Shown: piece by piece, positions 29,001 through 37,180 of the stretch
How the letters are laid out: each line of letters starts with the position of its first letter
How positions within the stretch are numbered: position 1 is the first letter of the stretch
Assembly (NCBI RefSeq): GCF_902498745.1
Contig: NZ_LR701479.1
Location: 2,559,060-2,623,059, forward strand
From: Erythrobacter sp. EC-HK427
Lineage (GTDB): Bacteria > Pseudomonadota > Alphaproteobacteria > Sphingomonadales > Sphingomonadaceae
Reading direction: 5' to 3'
DNA length: 64,000 nt
The notes under the pieces: generated by a model
What the model was told of the DNA's origin: nothing
The model's database searches: none
Seen by the model: the letters and a program-made list of their open reading frames with translations, nothing else
Translations under genes and position numbers: made by a program

Positions 29001-29526
29001 CCGCCGGATCGCCCGCTTCCCATTCGAGCAGCAAATCGCGCAGCACTTGTTCGGCCAGCAGATCGCGGTCGCGGTCTTCCATCGGGCGGGTGCCGGGGAG
29101 CAGCTCTGCCTCCTCCGGAAAGGCGGAGAGCAGCCATTGCGCGAAGGCGTGGATCGTATCGATGCGCAGCCCGCCGCCGGGGCAATCGAGCACACTTGCA
29201 AACAGGCTGCGCGCGCGCGCCAGTTCCGCATCGCTGCCTTCTGCGCCGATGGCCCGCAAATCCTTGAACAGTTCGGTGGCGGGCATCCGCACCCAGCGGG
29301 CGAGAACATCGTTCACGCGCTCGGCCATTTCCGCCGCGCCTGCCTTGGTGAAGGTGAGGCAGAGGATTTGTTCGGGCCGCACATCCTCGGTCAGCAGCAA
29401 GCGCAACACGCGGGCAGAAAGCACTTGCGTCTTGCCGGTGCCCGCGCTCGCGGAGAGCCAGACGTTCTCCTGCGGCTCCACCGCCTCGCGCTGGCTGCCC
29501 TTTAGCGGATAGACAGTGCCGCTCAC
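26062..29526 (-). CDS. addA: double-strand break repair helicase-nuclease subunit AddA
   Basis: 1154 residues. UvrD-like helicase with a C-terminal nuclease, partner of AddB in resecting DNA ends for RecA. Walker A SASAGTGKT at 25-33, motif II VDEAQDTNAQQW, motif IV-VI segments such as VMTVHGSKGLQAPIV and LLYVAMTRAEEAL, and the nuclease motif VVDYKTARRPP near the end are all present. The GTG start at 29526 overlaps the addB stop (GTGA). An in-frame ATG further upstream lies inside addB and is rejected, because the motif-I segment begins right after the GTG. Confidence 0.95.
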   Translation of the reverse strand: MSGTVYPLKGSQREAVEPQENVWLSASAGTGKTQVLSARVLRLLLTEDVRPEQILCLTFTKAGAAEMAERVNDVLARWVRMPATELFKDLRAIGAEGSDAELARARSLFASVLDCPGGGLRIDTIHAFAQWLLSAFPEEAELLPGTRPMEDRDRDLLAEQVLRDLLLEWEAGDPAAVAALEELSRNMAPDKVRGWLLRCAKAREAWEGPGGWQSPMRDRVLRLLGLPAEATMESLSACCADDTPAIASVRQAMWAFHEWGTPTGQKIAEAVGGWLLGTPQQRFEKISDVMGELFNKEGVFKNLNNLSKKVENAKAIGEEAHAWLTQVADQAVLFELAQFLTPALETGRKFAMAWQAAKAREGFVDFDDLIHRAAALLTKAEMSDWIRYKLDREFDHILVDEAQDTNAQQWEIIGALTDDFFSGEGQKGNRQRTIFVVGDYKQAIFGFQGTSPQNFAQAQKRYAELLRTRKENWARGRDAITVNELRALDLGRSFRTAQPILEFVDHAIAAIGHDALGLDANAPPHEGEDRAGIVRLWQPVPAQGGEASDDEAEDGSDFRLTPSERRMADGIAKEIRRWLDEGFPLEKGKHRNATPGDIMILVRKRGELVNPIVARLHARGVPVAGVDRLRLGAPLAVKDLMAALRFAAQPLDDLSLANLLVSPIFGWSQEQLLEHGYRPDKRWLWEHLRGSDDPFVGRTVAALRDLLALADFEPPQALLHWMLTGPWRARAKLVARLGSEVNDPIDELLNAALQFSASHTPSLQGFIRWFDAGDGELKREAEGAGGLVRVMTVHGSKGLQAPIVILADACVDPDASKARDLALVEETVGDGPEREIPIIASRKEQRVGRIGEVEAAQLAADKEEHWRLLYVAMTRAEEALFIGGALNQKSKDGPKPDSWFARLEPLFDGDWLAGGPFGAYKQLGRMAAPVVETGRVIEGQRLPLPDWAVTPIGAEPRPPRPLAPSGGIEDSSADPPLPSAEAAAAARRGVLIHALLERLPDVPVELRDAGGRAWLARHGEGLDESERADILARAIAVLEHPDWRDLFSPGALPEVPLAATVGTQVIAGTADRLLVRDDSVLVVDYKTARRPPQSLAQIPPATLRQMAAYVAALQVIYPGRTVSAAVLYTQTPRLFALPAEMLAAHAPGETGSAA

Positions 29527-32498
29527 GCTTCGTCCTCCGCGTCGATCTGCCATTCCTCCAACCGCATCAGCTGGTCGTAGGTGGAAAAGCCGGGCGCATC
29601 GGGATTGGGGCGCGCGGTGAAGGGCGCATCGCCTTGCAGCCACTGCGCGATGGCTTCGCGCACGAAATGTTCGGTTTTGGGCAGAAATTCATCGGGCAAA
29701 ATCCCGCCCTGACGCGATCCCAGCTTTAGCGGCGATTCCACCTTGCCGAAGCCCGTCGGGGATTCGCTGTTCGCGCCGAACTTCCAATACTCAAACAAAG
29801 TGGCCTCGCCTGTCAGCCCGTCGATCGAACCATCCTGCAGGATCAGGCCGAGCGAGCCCAGTTGCAGGGCGTAGCCGTTTTCGACTTCCTTCTTGGTCGG
29901 CGAGCGGCCGGTCTTGTAATCGACAATGGCGTAACTGCCATCGGCGAGGCGATCCACACGGTCAGCCTTGCCAAAGACGCGCACCCCGTCGATCTCAAGC
30001 TCTCCCCATTCCTCCCATTTCACCGGCTCGCGCGCAGTATCACCCGCCAAAGTCTGCTCCACCCATTGCAGCGCCGCCAGCAACCTTGGCCGCCACAATG
30101 CACGGACGGAAGGATGCGCGGACATCTTGCGCAAATGCTTATCCATGAGCTCTGCGAGATTACCCTTACTCGAATGCCAGTCCTCCAAAATGTCATGCGC
30201 CAGCGTGCCCTGCCACGCCGGATCGGGATTGGCATCCAGTCCGCGCAGCTCCTCCAAGCGGAGAATTTTGGCGGCGTAGAAGGCGTAAGGGTCAGACCGC
30301 AGCCGGTCGAGCGCGGTGACGCTGATCTTTTTCGGGCGTTGCTCCGCTGAAGGTGTCGGCTTGGGCTGCGTATGCCGTACGGCAATCCAATCGCGCCCGT
30401 CATCAATGGCGCGCGCCAGCGCGATCACCCCGGTATCGCTCGCCTCCCCGCTCATCTTCTCGCCGAGCAAAGCGCGCACCCGCAGCAGGAAGCGCGAAGC
30501 TATCGCAGGGCCGGAGACGTCCCGCCGCGCGCGGCTGAGCACGACTTCGGGCGCGCCCAAAGCTCCCGCCAGATCGTGCGAGGCAAGGCCGATGCGGAAA
30601 TCTGCACCGGGCACGCCCAATGCGCGCAGGATCGCGGTAGCAAGCACCGGATCGGGCGAAGGAGTCGGCGGCCAGGTGCCTTCGTTAAGGCCCGCGCAGA
30701 TCACCAGCTCGGCGCGGGTCATGCGCGCTTCGAGCAGGCCGTAAATCGCCACGCGCGGATGGCCACCATAAGGCGGGCGCACCGCCACGCGATCCATCGC
30801 CTCGCGCATGGCAACGGGCAAATCACCCGCCGCCAACGCCACGGGCACATCGCGCGCGTGCAGGCGCAGTTCCTCGACAAAGGCTGAAAGTGCGCGGCCA
30901 TCCTCGCGCGCCCAGACGGTATCGCCGCACAAGCGTTCTGCCGCCTCGGCCAGCAGATCGAGCCATTCGGCGAGGCCGAATTCCTCCGGTGCTTCGAGCA
31001 GCGGGGCGAGGATGGCCGCAACACCGTCCCACCACGCCTCTACCCCTGCTGCCGCCGCCTGTCCGCGCAGGGCATCCAGCCCCAGCGCTTTGCGCGGCCC
31101 GCGCAGTTTGAGCTCCATCGCCCGCGCCGCACGCAGCCAATCGCGCCGCCCCTCGCCCGCTGAGACCAGCGGGTGTTCGAGCAGCGCCATCAGCGGCACC
31201 GGCGCAGCCGCCTCTGCCGCGACTTCGGCGAGCAGCAGCAGCACGCGGCCCGCAGGCGTTTGCGAGAGCGGCTTGCCTGCCGAATCGTCCGCCTGAATAT
31301 TCCACCGCCGCAAATGCTGCGTGACGCGCCCGGCCAGCCCGCGATCAGGCGTCACCACCGCAACGCGCCTTTCGGGCGTTTCCAAGGCCTCGCGCACCAG
31401 CAGCGCAATCGTCTGCGCCTCGGCTTCGGGATTGGCGCTCTCGATTAGGCGAACGCCCGCCATGCGGCGCTTTTCGGCGGGCAGATCGACCCACACCTTG
31501 CTCGCTTCGGGCGGCAGGAACAGGCTGGAGATTGCATGGCTGCGTTCGGGCGGCCCTTTTGCCAAGCCCGCGCGGTGCCACGGCCGCACTTCATCGCGGC
31601 GCACGCCCATGCGGTTGAGCAGCAGCTTCAGGTGATATTGCGGATGCGTCACCGCATCGCCTTTGGCGAAGGGCGTATCGGCATCGCCCGCGCTGCCCAG
31701 CTCTTCCCAAGTCGCATCATCCAAGGAAAGATCGAAATCGGGCAGGATCACCGCGCCATTGGGCAAATCGGCAATTGTCCGGAGCAGTTTCGCAAGCGCC
31801 GGTGCCGCGCTGGTGACGCCCGCCGCCACAAAGGGCGTTGGCGGGGGAGCCTCGCGCATCCGCTTTGCCGCGGCTTTGAACAACGCGTTGCGCCGCACCG
31901 CTGCGTCCTGCTCGCCGCGCACCTCCAACTCGGCGCGCCATTGTTCTGCCACGAGGTAGAACAGCTTGGTCGATTGCTTCCAATGCTCGGCCTTGTTTTC
32001 CAGCACATGGAGCAGCCGGTCGCCGAGCAATTCGCGAGGATTGATGCCCTCGGCATGGAGGCGATCGAGAGTTGTTCCAATTTCGAAACCGAGCCGCAGC
32101 CGGGTGTTCGCGCCCATTGGCTCGCGCCCCAGCGCCGTCGCCGCTTCCCCCACAAATTGTGCCAGCTTGAGCCAGCGGCGTATGGGGTCGGCGGCAGGTT
32201 TGATGCTGGCCCCGGCCCCCAGCGAATCGAACAGCGGCCCCAGCGATTCGTCGAGATCAAGATCACCCGCCAGCACCATGCGCGGCATCAGCAGGCCTTG
32301 CGTGCCGCTCTCGCCTGCATGACGGACAAAGGCTTCCGACACCGTGCGCGCCGCACGGGCGGAGGGCAGCAGAAGCGTCAGGCGGGCGAGCCCGACATCG
32401 GGCTCCGAATAGCGGGGCACCAATCCGGCGACGAGCGCGTCGGCAAAGCCGCGATGCGCGGCGATGGAATAGAGGTTCGGCCGCGCGGCCTCAGACAT
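29523..32498 (-). CDS. addB: double-strand break repair protein AddB
   Basis: 991 residues. Inactivated-helicase-like subunit with a C-terminal nuclease domain. The nuclease shows ALDRLRSDPYAFYA followed by the catalytic block AIVDYKTGRSPTKKEVENG and a QLGSLGLIL helix, the RecB-family pattern of alphaproteobacterial AddB. The N-terminal helicase-like part (for example RLTLLLPSARAARTVSEAF) is long and only weakly conserved, as expected. The ATG overlaps the end of murU by eight bases, and the stop overlaps addA. Confidence 0.93.
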   Translation of the reverse strand: MSEAARPNLYSIAAHRGFADALVAGLVPRYSEPDVGLARLTLLLPSARAARTVSEAFVRHAGESGTQGLLMPRMVLAGDLDLDESLGPLFDSLGAGASIKPAADPIRRWLKLAQFVGEAATALGREPMGANTRLRLGFEIGTTLDRLHAEGINPRELLGDRLLHVLENKAEHWKQSTKLFYLVAEQWRAELEVRGEQDAAVRRNALFKAAAKRMREAPPPTPFVAAGVTSAAPALAKLLRTIADLPNGAVILPDFDLSLDDATWEELGSAGDADTPFAKGDAVTHPQYHLKLLLNRMGVRRDEVRPWHRAGLAKGPPERSHAISSLFLPPEASKVWVDLPAEKRRMAGVRLIESANPEAEAQTIALLVREALETPERRVAVVTPDRGLAGRVTQHLRRWNIQADDSAGKPLSQTPAGRVLLLLAEVAAEAAAPVPLMALLEHPLVSAGEGRRDWLRAARAMELKLRGPRKALGLDALRGQAAAAGVEAWWDGVAAILAPLLEAPEEFGLAEWLDLLAEAAERLCGDTVWAREDGRALSAFVEELRLHARDVPVALAAGDLPVAMREAMDRVAVRPPYGGHPRVAIYGLLEARMTRAELVICAGLNEGTWPPTPSPDPVLATAILRALGVPGADFRIGLASHDLAGALGAPEVVLSRARRDVSGPAIASRFLLRVRALLGEKMSGEASDTGVIALARAIDDGRDWIAVRHTQPKPTPSAEQRPKKISVTALDRLRSDPYAFYAAKILRLEELRGLDANPDPAWQGTLAHDILEDWHSSKGNLAELMDKHLRKMSAHPSVRALWRPRLLAALQWVEQTLAGDTAREPVKWEEWGELEIDGVRVFGKADRVDRLADGSYAIVDYKTGRSPTKKEVENGYALQLGSLGLILQDGSIDGLTGEATLFEYWKFGANSESPTGFGKVESPLKLGSRQGGILPDEFLPKTEHFVREAIAQWLQGDAPFTARPNPDAPGFSTYDQLMRLEEWQIDAEDEA

Positions 32499-33207
32499 TC
32501 TTCAACGCTTCCTCGGTCGGCCGGATCGCCTCGGGCGTGCCGACTTCGAACCACTGGCCGGTGAACGGCAGGCCGAACAGCCGACCTTCTTCTATTGCGC
32601 GGTTCCACAGCACATTGGTGGAGAATGCGCCTTCGGGCGCATCGCGCAGCAGGCGTTTGGCGACCAGCTGGATGCCCGAAAAAATGAACGGCGCGATGCG
32701 GTGCGGCTTGCGGCGGCTCACAAGCCCGGCGGCATCGAGATGGAAATCGCCCAGCCCGGCAAAATTATGCGCGGATTTGTGCGGGACGAGCAGCAGCAGC
32801 GCATCCATCCGCTCCGCATCCCACAGGCGCGAGAGATCGGCAAAGCAGTTCTGCGGCCCGTCGAGCCAGATATTGTCTGAGTTCAGGCAGAAAAACGGAT
32901 CGGGCAGTTGCTCCTGCGCGCGGATCAAACCGCCGCCGGTTTCCAGCAACGCGTCGCGTTCGTCCGAAATCGTGATGGCAGGCGCTGTGCGCTCGCGCAG
33001 ATGGGCTTCGAGGTGCTCGGCGAGGTAATGCACATTCACCACCGCCCTAGCGATGCCCGCCTCGGCCAGCCTGTCCAGCGTGTGATCGACCAGCGGCTTT
33101 CCCGCCACCCGCACCATCGGCTTGGGCTGCGTCGCGGTGAGCGGGCGCATCCGCTTGCCCATCCCTGCCGCGAGCACCATCGCGGTGTCAGAAGCGAGCG
33201 GGGTCAT
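32491..33207 (-). CDS. murU: N-acetylmuramate-1-phosphate uridylyltransferase (MurU type)
   Basis: 238 residues, a sugar-phosphate nucleotidyltransferase. The N terminus MVLAAGMGKRMRPLT and PKPMVRVAGKPLVDHTLD carry the nucleotide-binding signature, and NSDNIW is the metal-binding Asp segment. Together with the adjacent kinase AmgK it makes UDP-MurNAc from recycled MurNAc, bypassing de novo synthesis and the fosfomycin target MurA. The MurU assignment rests on family resemblance plus overlap with amgK (ATGA); a related nucleotidyltransferase remains possible if the pair were split. Confidence 0.88.
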   Translation of the reverse strand: MTPLASDTAMVLAAGMGKRMRPLTATQPKPMVRVAGKPLVDHTLDRLAEAGIARAVVNVHYLAEHLEAHLRERTAPAITISDERDALLETGGGLIRAQEQLPDPFFCLNSDNIWLDGPQNCFADLSRLWDAERMDALLLLVPHKSAHNFAGLGDFHLDAAGLVSRRKPHRIAPFIFSGIQLVAKRLLRDAPEGAFSTNVLWNRAIEEGRLFGLPFTGQWFEVGTPEAIRPTEEALKNV

Positions 33208-34199
33208 TCGCCCAAGCCTCCGCCGCGATTGGCGCGGATGGTATCGGGGACATTGGCATCGAACCAGCGCGCCACAGGTACAAGCGCGGGATGCGCCAGA
33301 TCGCGCTCCATCGCCGCCCAGACGCGCGGGATCATTGCGAGATAGCGCGGTTTCCCGTCACGCTGCCACAGGCGGGCAAATATGCCGACAATCTTGGCGT
33401 TCCGCTGCGCGCCCAAACGGGCATAGTCGGCGGCAAACTCCGCATCGGTGACGATGCGCGAGCGGTAATGTTCCAGCATCGCGCCTTCCAGTTCCTCCGA
33501 CACATCGCGCCGTGCATCTTGCAACAGCGAGACGATGTCATAGGCGCGGTGCCCCACCAGCGCGTCCTGAAAGTCGATCAGTCCCTGCCCGCCCGAATAT
33601 TCGCCCTGCGGCCCCAGCAGCATGATGTTTTCCGCATGATAATCCCGCAGCACGGTGACGCCGGGTTGCTGGCGCAGCAGCAACGGCCCCAAGGCCTCTT
33701 CCCACGCAACCAGATAGCTCCCGGCGTCCACGGTAATCCCAGCGGCGGGGCAGAACCATTCGGGGAATAGCGCGACTTCGCGCAAGTAAACATCCATCGC
33801 ATAGGGATCGAACGGCCCCGGCGGGCGCTGGTGCAGTTCCACCAACGCATCGATGGCGTCGGTGTAAGCGCGGCGCTCCTCGGAAGGATTGTCGTCCAGC
33901 CAGTCGCGCATCCGGTCATTCCCGAAATCCTCGATGAGCACGAAGCCGCGGTCGAGATTCTCGGCATAGATCTTGGGTGCGCGCAGCCCCTGCGCGTCGA
34001 GCCATTTGCCCACATGGAGAAACGGGCGCGGATCTTCGTTTGGCGGCGGTGCATCCATCAGCATGGCGCGGCGATCCCCATCGGCAATGCGGAAATAGCG
34101 GCGGAAACTGGCATCGCCGGGCAGAGCGGAAATCTGTGCCCCGCCCCAGCCCGCATGGTTCAGAAAGTCTTCAAGCCCCGCGGGCAAATCGCTGTTCAT
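33204..34199 (-). CDS. amgK: N-acetylmuramate / N-acetylglucosamine anomeric kinase (AmgK type)
   Basis: 331 residues, aminoglycoside-phosphotransferase fold. PGDASFRRYFRI marks the N-terminal lobe. The catalytic loop is LRDYHAENIML, with the metal-binding GLIDFQDALVGHRAYD after it. AmgK phosphorylates the anomeric carbon of MurNAc or GlcNAc released from peptidoglycan. The ATG overlaps the tsaE stop, and its own stop overlaps murU, so tsaE-amgK-murU should be one transcript. Confidence 0.9.
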   Translation of the reverse strand: MNSDLPAGLEDFLNHAGWGGAQISALPGDASFRRYFRIADGDRRAMLMDAPPPNEDPRPFLHVGKWLDAQGLRAPKIYAENLDRGFVLIEDFGNDRMRDWLDDNPSEERRAYTDAIDALVELHQRPPGPFDPYAMDVYLREVALFPEWFCPAAGITVDAGSYLVAWEEALGPLLLRQQPGVTVLRDYHAENIMLLGPQGEYSGGQGLIDFQDALVGHRAYDIVSLLQDARRDVSEELEGAMLEHYRSRIVTDAEFAADYARLGAQRNAKIVGIFARLWQRDGKPRYLAMIPRVWAAMERDLAHPALVPVARWFDANVPDTIRANRGGGLGE

Positions 34200-34633
34200 G
34201 GCATCCGCTCTAGCCAGTCCGCCCCGCCCGTGACAATTGCTTTGCGCCCCTCTTCCGCACTTTCCAGATGGATAGCGAGACAGGCGGGTTCATGCGCGAA
34301 GCCACCGGCATTGTCCGGCCACTCGGCCAGCAGCACCGCACCCTCGCGATATTCGTCCAGCCCGAGATTTGCGACTTCGGACGGGTCTTCCAAGCGGTAG
34401 AAATCGGCATGGATCACCGGTGGGCGCAGATGATCGTAGGTTTCGATAATGGTGAAGGTTGGCGACGGAACCTCGCCCCCATGCCCCAATGCCGCGAGGA
34501 TCGCGCGGCAGAGCGTGGTCTTGCCCGTTCCCAGCGTTCCTGACAGCGCCACCACATCCCCCGCGCGGAGCTTTGCGGCAATGCGCTGGCCGTAGGCGGA
34601 CATTGCGGCGAGATCAGGCAAGTAGAGTTCCAT
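34196..34633 (-). CDS. tsaE: tRNA threonylcarbamoyladenosine biosynthesis ATPase TsaE
   Basis: 145 residues. Small ATPase that works with TsaB and TsaD in making t6A37 of ANN-reading tRNAs. The P-loop SGTLGTGKTT is at 31-40, then VPSPTFTIIETY and HADFYRLEDPSEVANLG, which are diagnostic for the family. I start it at the ATG at 34633. The open frame continues upstream into a palindromic repeat, which would give a false N-terminal extension. tsaB and tsaD are not in the window. Confidence 0.95.
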   Translation of the reverse strand: MELYLPDLAAMSAYGQRIAAKLRAGDVVALSGTLGTGKTTLCRAILAALGHGGEVPSPTFTIIETYDHLRPPVIHADFYRLEDPSEVANLGLDEYREGAVLLAEWPDNAGGFAHEPACLAIHLESAEEGRKAIVTGGADWLERMP

Positions 34634-34643
34634 AGCTCTAACT

Positions 34644-34741
34644 CCGACCGTCCTGAGCCTGTCGAAGGACAGCTTTTTCCTTTGGCCTCGCACGAAATCC
34701 GAAAAGGGAGTGCAACCCTTCGACAAGCTCAGGGTATCCGG
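34644..34741. repeat. palindromic intergenic repeat, copy 1
   Basis: An element of about 98 bases between tsaE and divL. Left arm core CCTGAGCCTGTCGAAGG (34652-34668) is nearly complementary to right arm core CCTTCGACAAGCTCAGG (34717-34733), with flanks that also pair in part and a non-palindromic middle. A second copy of the same size and layout lies at 52318-52414. REP-like or small mobile element; its transposase is not in the window. Confidence 0.85.
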
Positions 34742-34753
34742 TTGTCAGCAGGA

Positions 34754-37093
34754 TCACGGCAAAATCACCGTTGCAGTTGTCCCCGCGCCGCATTCGGACT
34801 GGATTTCCAGCTTGCCGCCGTGCGCTTCGATCAATTGCCGTGCGAGCGGCAGGCCGAGCCCGCGCTTGCCTTCGCGCCCTTCGCTGGCTTGCAAGCGATA
34901 GCCATCGAGCGCGCGGGCAAGTTCGCCCGGTTTCATCCCCGCGCCATTATCCGAAATGATGATCTTGACGCTCGACTTGCGTCGGGTCATCGCCACGAGG
35001 ATACGGCCTTTATCCGGCGCGGCGGTAATGGCGTTGTCGAGCAGATTGCCGATGGCGCGGGCGAGCTGGCGCTGGTCGCCTGAGACCTTGCCCGCGCTCT
35101 TGTCCCCGCGCAGATCGAGCGTAATCGCCTTCGCCTCAATCGCCTCTTCGCGCGCGCGCACCAGCTGCGTCATAAAGCCGAAGAGCTCGATGTCTTCCTT
35201 GGAAATCGGCAGCAGCCCCGCCTCGCTCTGGGTCAGATCGAGCACACTTTCGATCTGCGTTGAAAGCCGCTCTACCGAGGATAGGATCGCGGCAACGTAA
35301 TCCTGCCCCTGCGCGGAGAGTTCACCCGCAACGCCCGATTGCAGCAATTCGGCAAATCCGCCGATGGAGGTGAGCGGCGTGCGGAATTCGTAGGACATAT
35401 TGGCGAGGAAGCGCGTCTTCACCGCGTCCGCTTCCTCCAGCGCCGACGCCCGCTCGCGCAAGGCCTCTTCCGCCTTGGTCGAATCGGTCACGTCCATCAC
35501 CGTGAGCAAGCCGTTGCCATCGGGCAGCGGAACGCCGGCAAATTCGAGCGTACGCCCGTCCGACATAACCACGCGCCCGCCCTTTTCCTTCCGGTCGAGT
35601 GTGGCGGCGCGCACGACTTCGCCAATCGCCTTGCGCTGGGCGGGCCGCGCGAGGCGGTTCGAAATCCGGTCGAGCAGCTTGTCGACATGAGGGTGCGCGT
35701 CGAAAAATTCTTCGGGAATGCTCCAGATTGCGGGGAAGCTGCGGTTCCACAGCTGCATCCGGCCATCGGGAGCGAACACCGCAAGCGATTCGAACAGCGA
35801 ATCGAAAGTGGCGGTGCGGGTGCGCAGCAGCGTGTCGCGCGTCGCCGAGAGGGCGAGCTGTTCGGATCGATCTTCTGCCACCAGCACCAGCCCGCCATCG
35901 GGCATGGGCTGCGCGATAATGCGCAAATGCGTACCATCGGGCAGCGTCCACGCATCCTCTGCCGGAGCATCGGCCTGGAACCATGCCGCAAGCTGTCCGC
36001 GCCATTCGGGGAAATCACGCACTTCGGGCAGACGCGCCTTGTCCCGCGCCATGTCCAGGAAGCGTTCAAAGGCAGGATTATCGATCTGCGCGCTGCTGGG
36101 GAGCGCGAAAATGCGCTGGAAGGGCTGGTTGGCGAAGGTCAGCCGCCGCTCCTCGTCAAATTGCGCCACGCCGATAGACAATTGATCGAGCATGGACCGC
36201 TGCGCCGCGCGGAAGGCGCGCAGCTTGCGCGTTTGTTCTTCCAGCTCTTCGATATCGATGGCGTATCCGGCGACGCCCTCCGCGCCCAATGGCAAGTCGC
36301 TGACCCGCAATGTCCGGCGCTGGCTCCCAACGGTCGCCTGCACAATTCGCTCGATCGGCGTATCGCGCTCGCTCGCCTGCTTAGCGATTTGCGCCGCTGT
36401 CAGCCCGTCCACCGTTTCGACCAACTCGATCTGGCTTTCGACGACCTTGGCCGCGCTCGGGGCCTCGACCGCCGCAACATAGGCGGAATTGACGAGCCGC
36501 AATTGCTGGTCTGGCCCGCGGAACCACATGGGCATGGGCGCAGCCTCGATCAGCCCAACAAGCGCGGCAAAATCATTGCGCGCCCGCGCGGTTTCCGAGC
36601 GCAGCTTGGACAGCTCACCCTGGCTTTCGGAAAAGTCGAACCACCAGAGCAATGCCGCTCCGCCGCTGGCAATCGCCGGATTGGCCAGCTGGCCGCGCAC
36701 CGCCAGCGTCTTTTCGGAACCGCGCGGGGTCACCATCATGCGGAAAGGTGCGGCGGTCTTTTGCGTGCGGCGCACCGCTTCGTGCAATTGATCGAGATCG
36801 CTTTCGGTCAGCCCGGTTGTTCCGCCGTCAAGCTCGCTGAGGAAGCCGGGAAGCCCGCCCAGCCCCAGCCACGCGCCGAGCCGGTCTGGCCCTTCGATCT
36901 TGCCATCGCCTTTGACAAGCAAGGGAATCGCCGGGGAATCGTCGATCATTTTGGACAGGCGGCGCATCGTGGTGCGCGCCGTCTTTGCCGCCCGCGCCCG
37001 CTTGAGCGAGCCGACCACCAGCCACGCGGCACCAAGCGTCCACGCGGCAAGAAGCAGGCCCAGCAAAGCCAGCGCGGTGGGGGTCAATTGCAT
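34754..37093 (-). CDS. divL: DivL-type pseudokinase/tyrosine-box histidine kinase, cell-cycle regulator
   Basis: 779 residues. One N-terminal membrane helix (about 7-27), at least two PAS-like regions, then a histidine-kinase core. The H-box reads FLANMSYEFRTPL: the phospho-accepting histidine is tyrosine (residue 568, codon TAC at 35392-35390). That substitution, the length and the PAS/membrane layout match DivL of Caulobacter, which binds phospho-DivK and modulates CckA and so CtrA. The ATP-binding boxes look intact (NLLDNAITAAP, DNGAGMK, GKRGLGLPLARQL). It is next to tsaE on the same strand but separated by a repeat element. Confidence 0.9.
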   Translation of the reverse strand: MQLTPTALALLGLLLAAWTLGAAWLVVGSLKRARAAKTARTTMRRLSKMIDDSPAIPLLVKGDGKIEGPDRLGAWLGLGGLPGFLSELDGGTTGLTESDLDQLHEAVRRTQKTAAPFRMMVTPRGSEKTLAVRGQLANPAIASGGAALLWWFDFSESQGELSKLRSETARARNDFAALVGLIEAAPMPMWFRGPDQQLRLVNSAYVAAVEAPSAAKVVESQIELVETVDGLTAAQIAKQASERDTPIERIVQATVGSQRRTLRVSDLPLGAEGVAGYAIDIEELEEQTRKLRAFRAAQRSMLDQLSIGVAQFDEERRLTFANQPFQRIFALPSSAQIDNPAFERFLDMARDKARLPEVRDFPEWRGQLAAWFQADAPAEDAWTLPDGTHLRIIAQPMPDGGLVLVAEDRSEQLALSATRDTLLRTRTATFDSLFESLAVFAPDGRMQLWNRSFPAIWSIPEEFFDAHPHVDKLLDRISNRLARPAQRKAIGEVVRAATLDRKEKGGRVVMSDGRTLEFAGVPLPDGNGLLTVMDVTDSTKAEEALRERASALEEADAVKTRFLANMSYEFRTPLTSIGGFAELLQSGVAGELSAQGQDYVAAILSSVERLSTQIESVLDLTQSEAGLLPISKEDIELFGFMTQLVRAREEAIEAKAITLDLRGDKSAGKVSGDQRQLARAIGNLLDNAITAAPDKGRILVAMTRRKSSVKIIISDNGAGMKPGELARALDGYRLQASEGREGKRGLGLPLARQLIEAHGGKLEIQSECGAGTTATVILP

Positions 37094-37144
37094 AAGCCAT
37101 CAGCTATGGGAGCGCGGCCTGCGATGCAATGGCCAGAATGGGTG

Positions 37145-37172
37145 TCTCCCCTCCCATGAACGGGAGGGGAGA
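37145..37172 (-). terminator. perfect hairpin after ahcY, possible terminator
   Basis: An 11-bp perfect stem, TCTCCCCTCCC (37145-37155) with GGGAGGGGAGA (37162-37172), and a 6-base loop, eight bases after the ahcY stop on the minus strand and before divL. No T run follows, so it may be an RNA-stabilising or pausing structure rather than a classic terminator. Confidence 0.5.
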
Positions 37173-37180
37173 ACCACGGA

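Noticed and set aside
34634..34726. 31-residue N-terminal extension of TsaE
   Set aside because: It translates the palindromic repeat (the LSFDRLR-like peptide is the repeat itself). The ATG at 34633 gives the normal protein.
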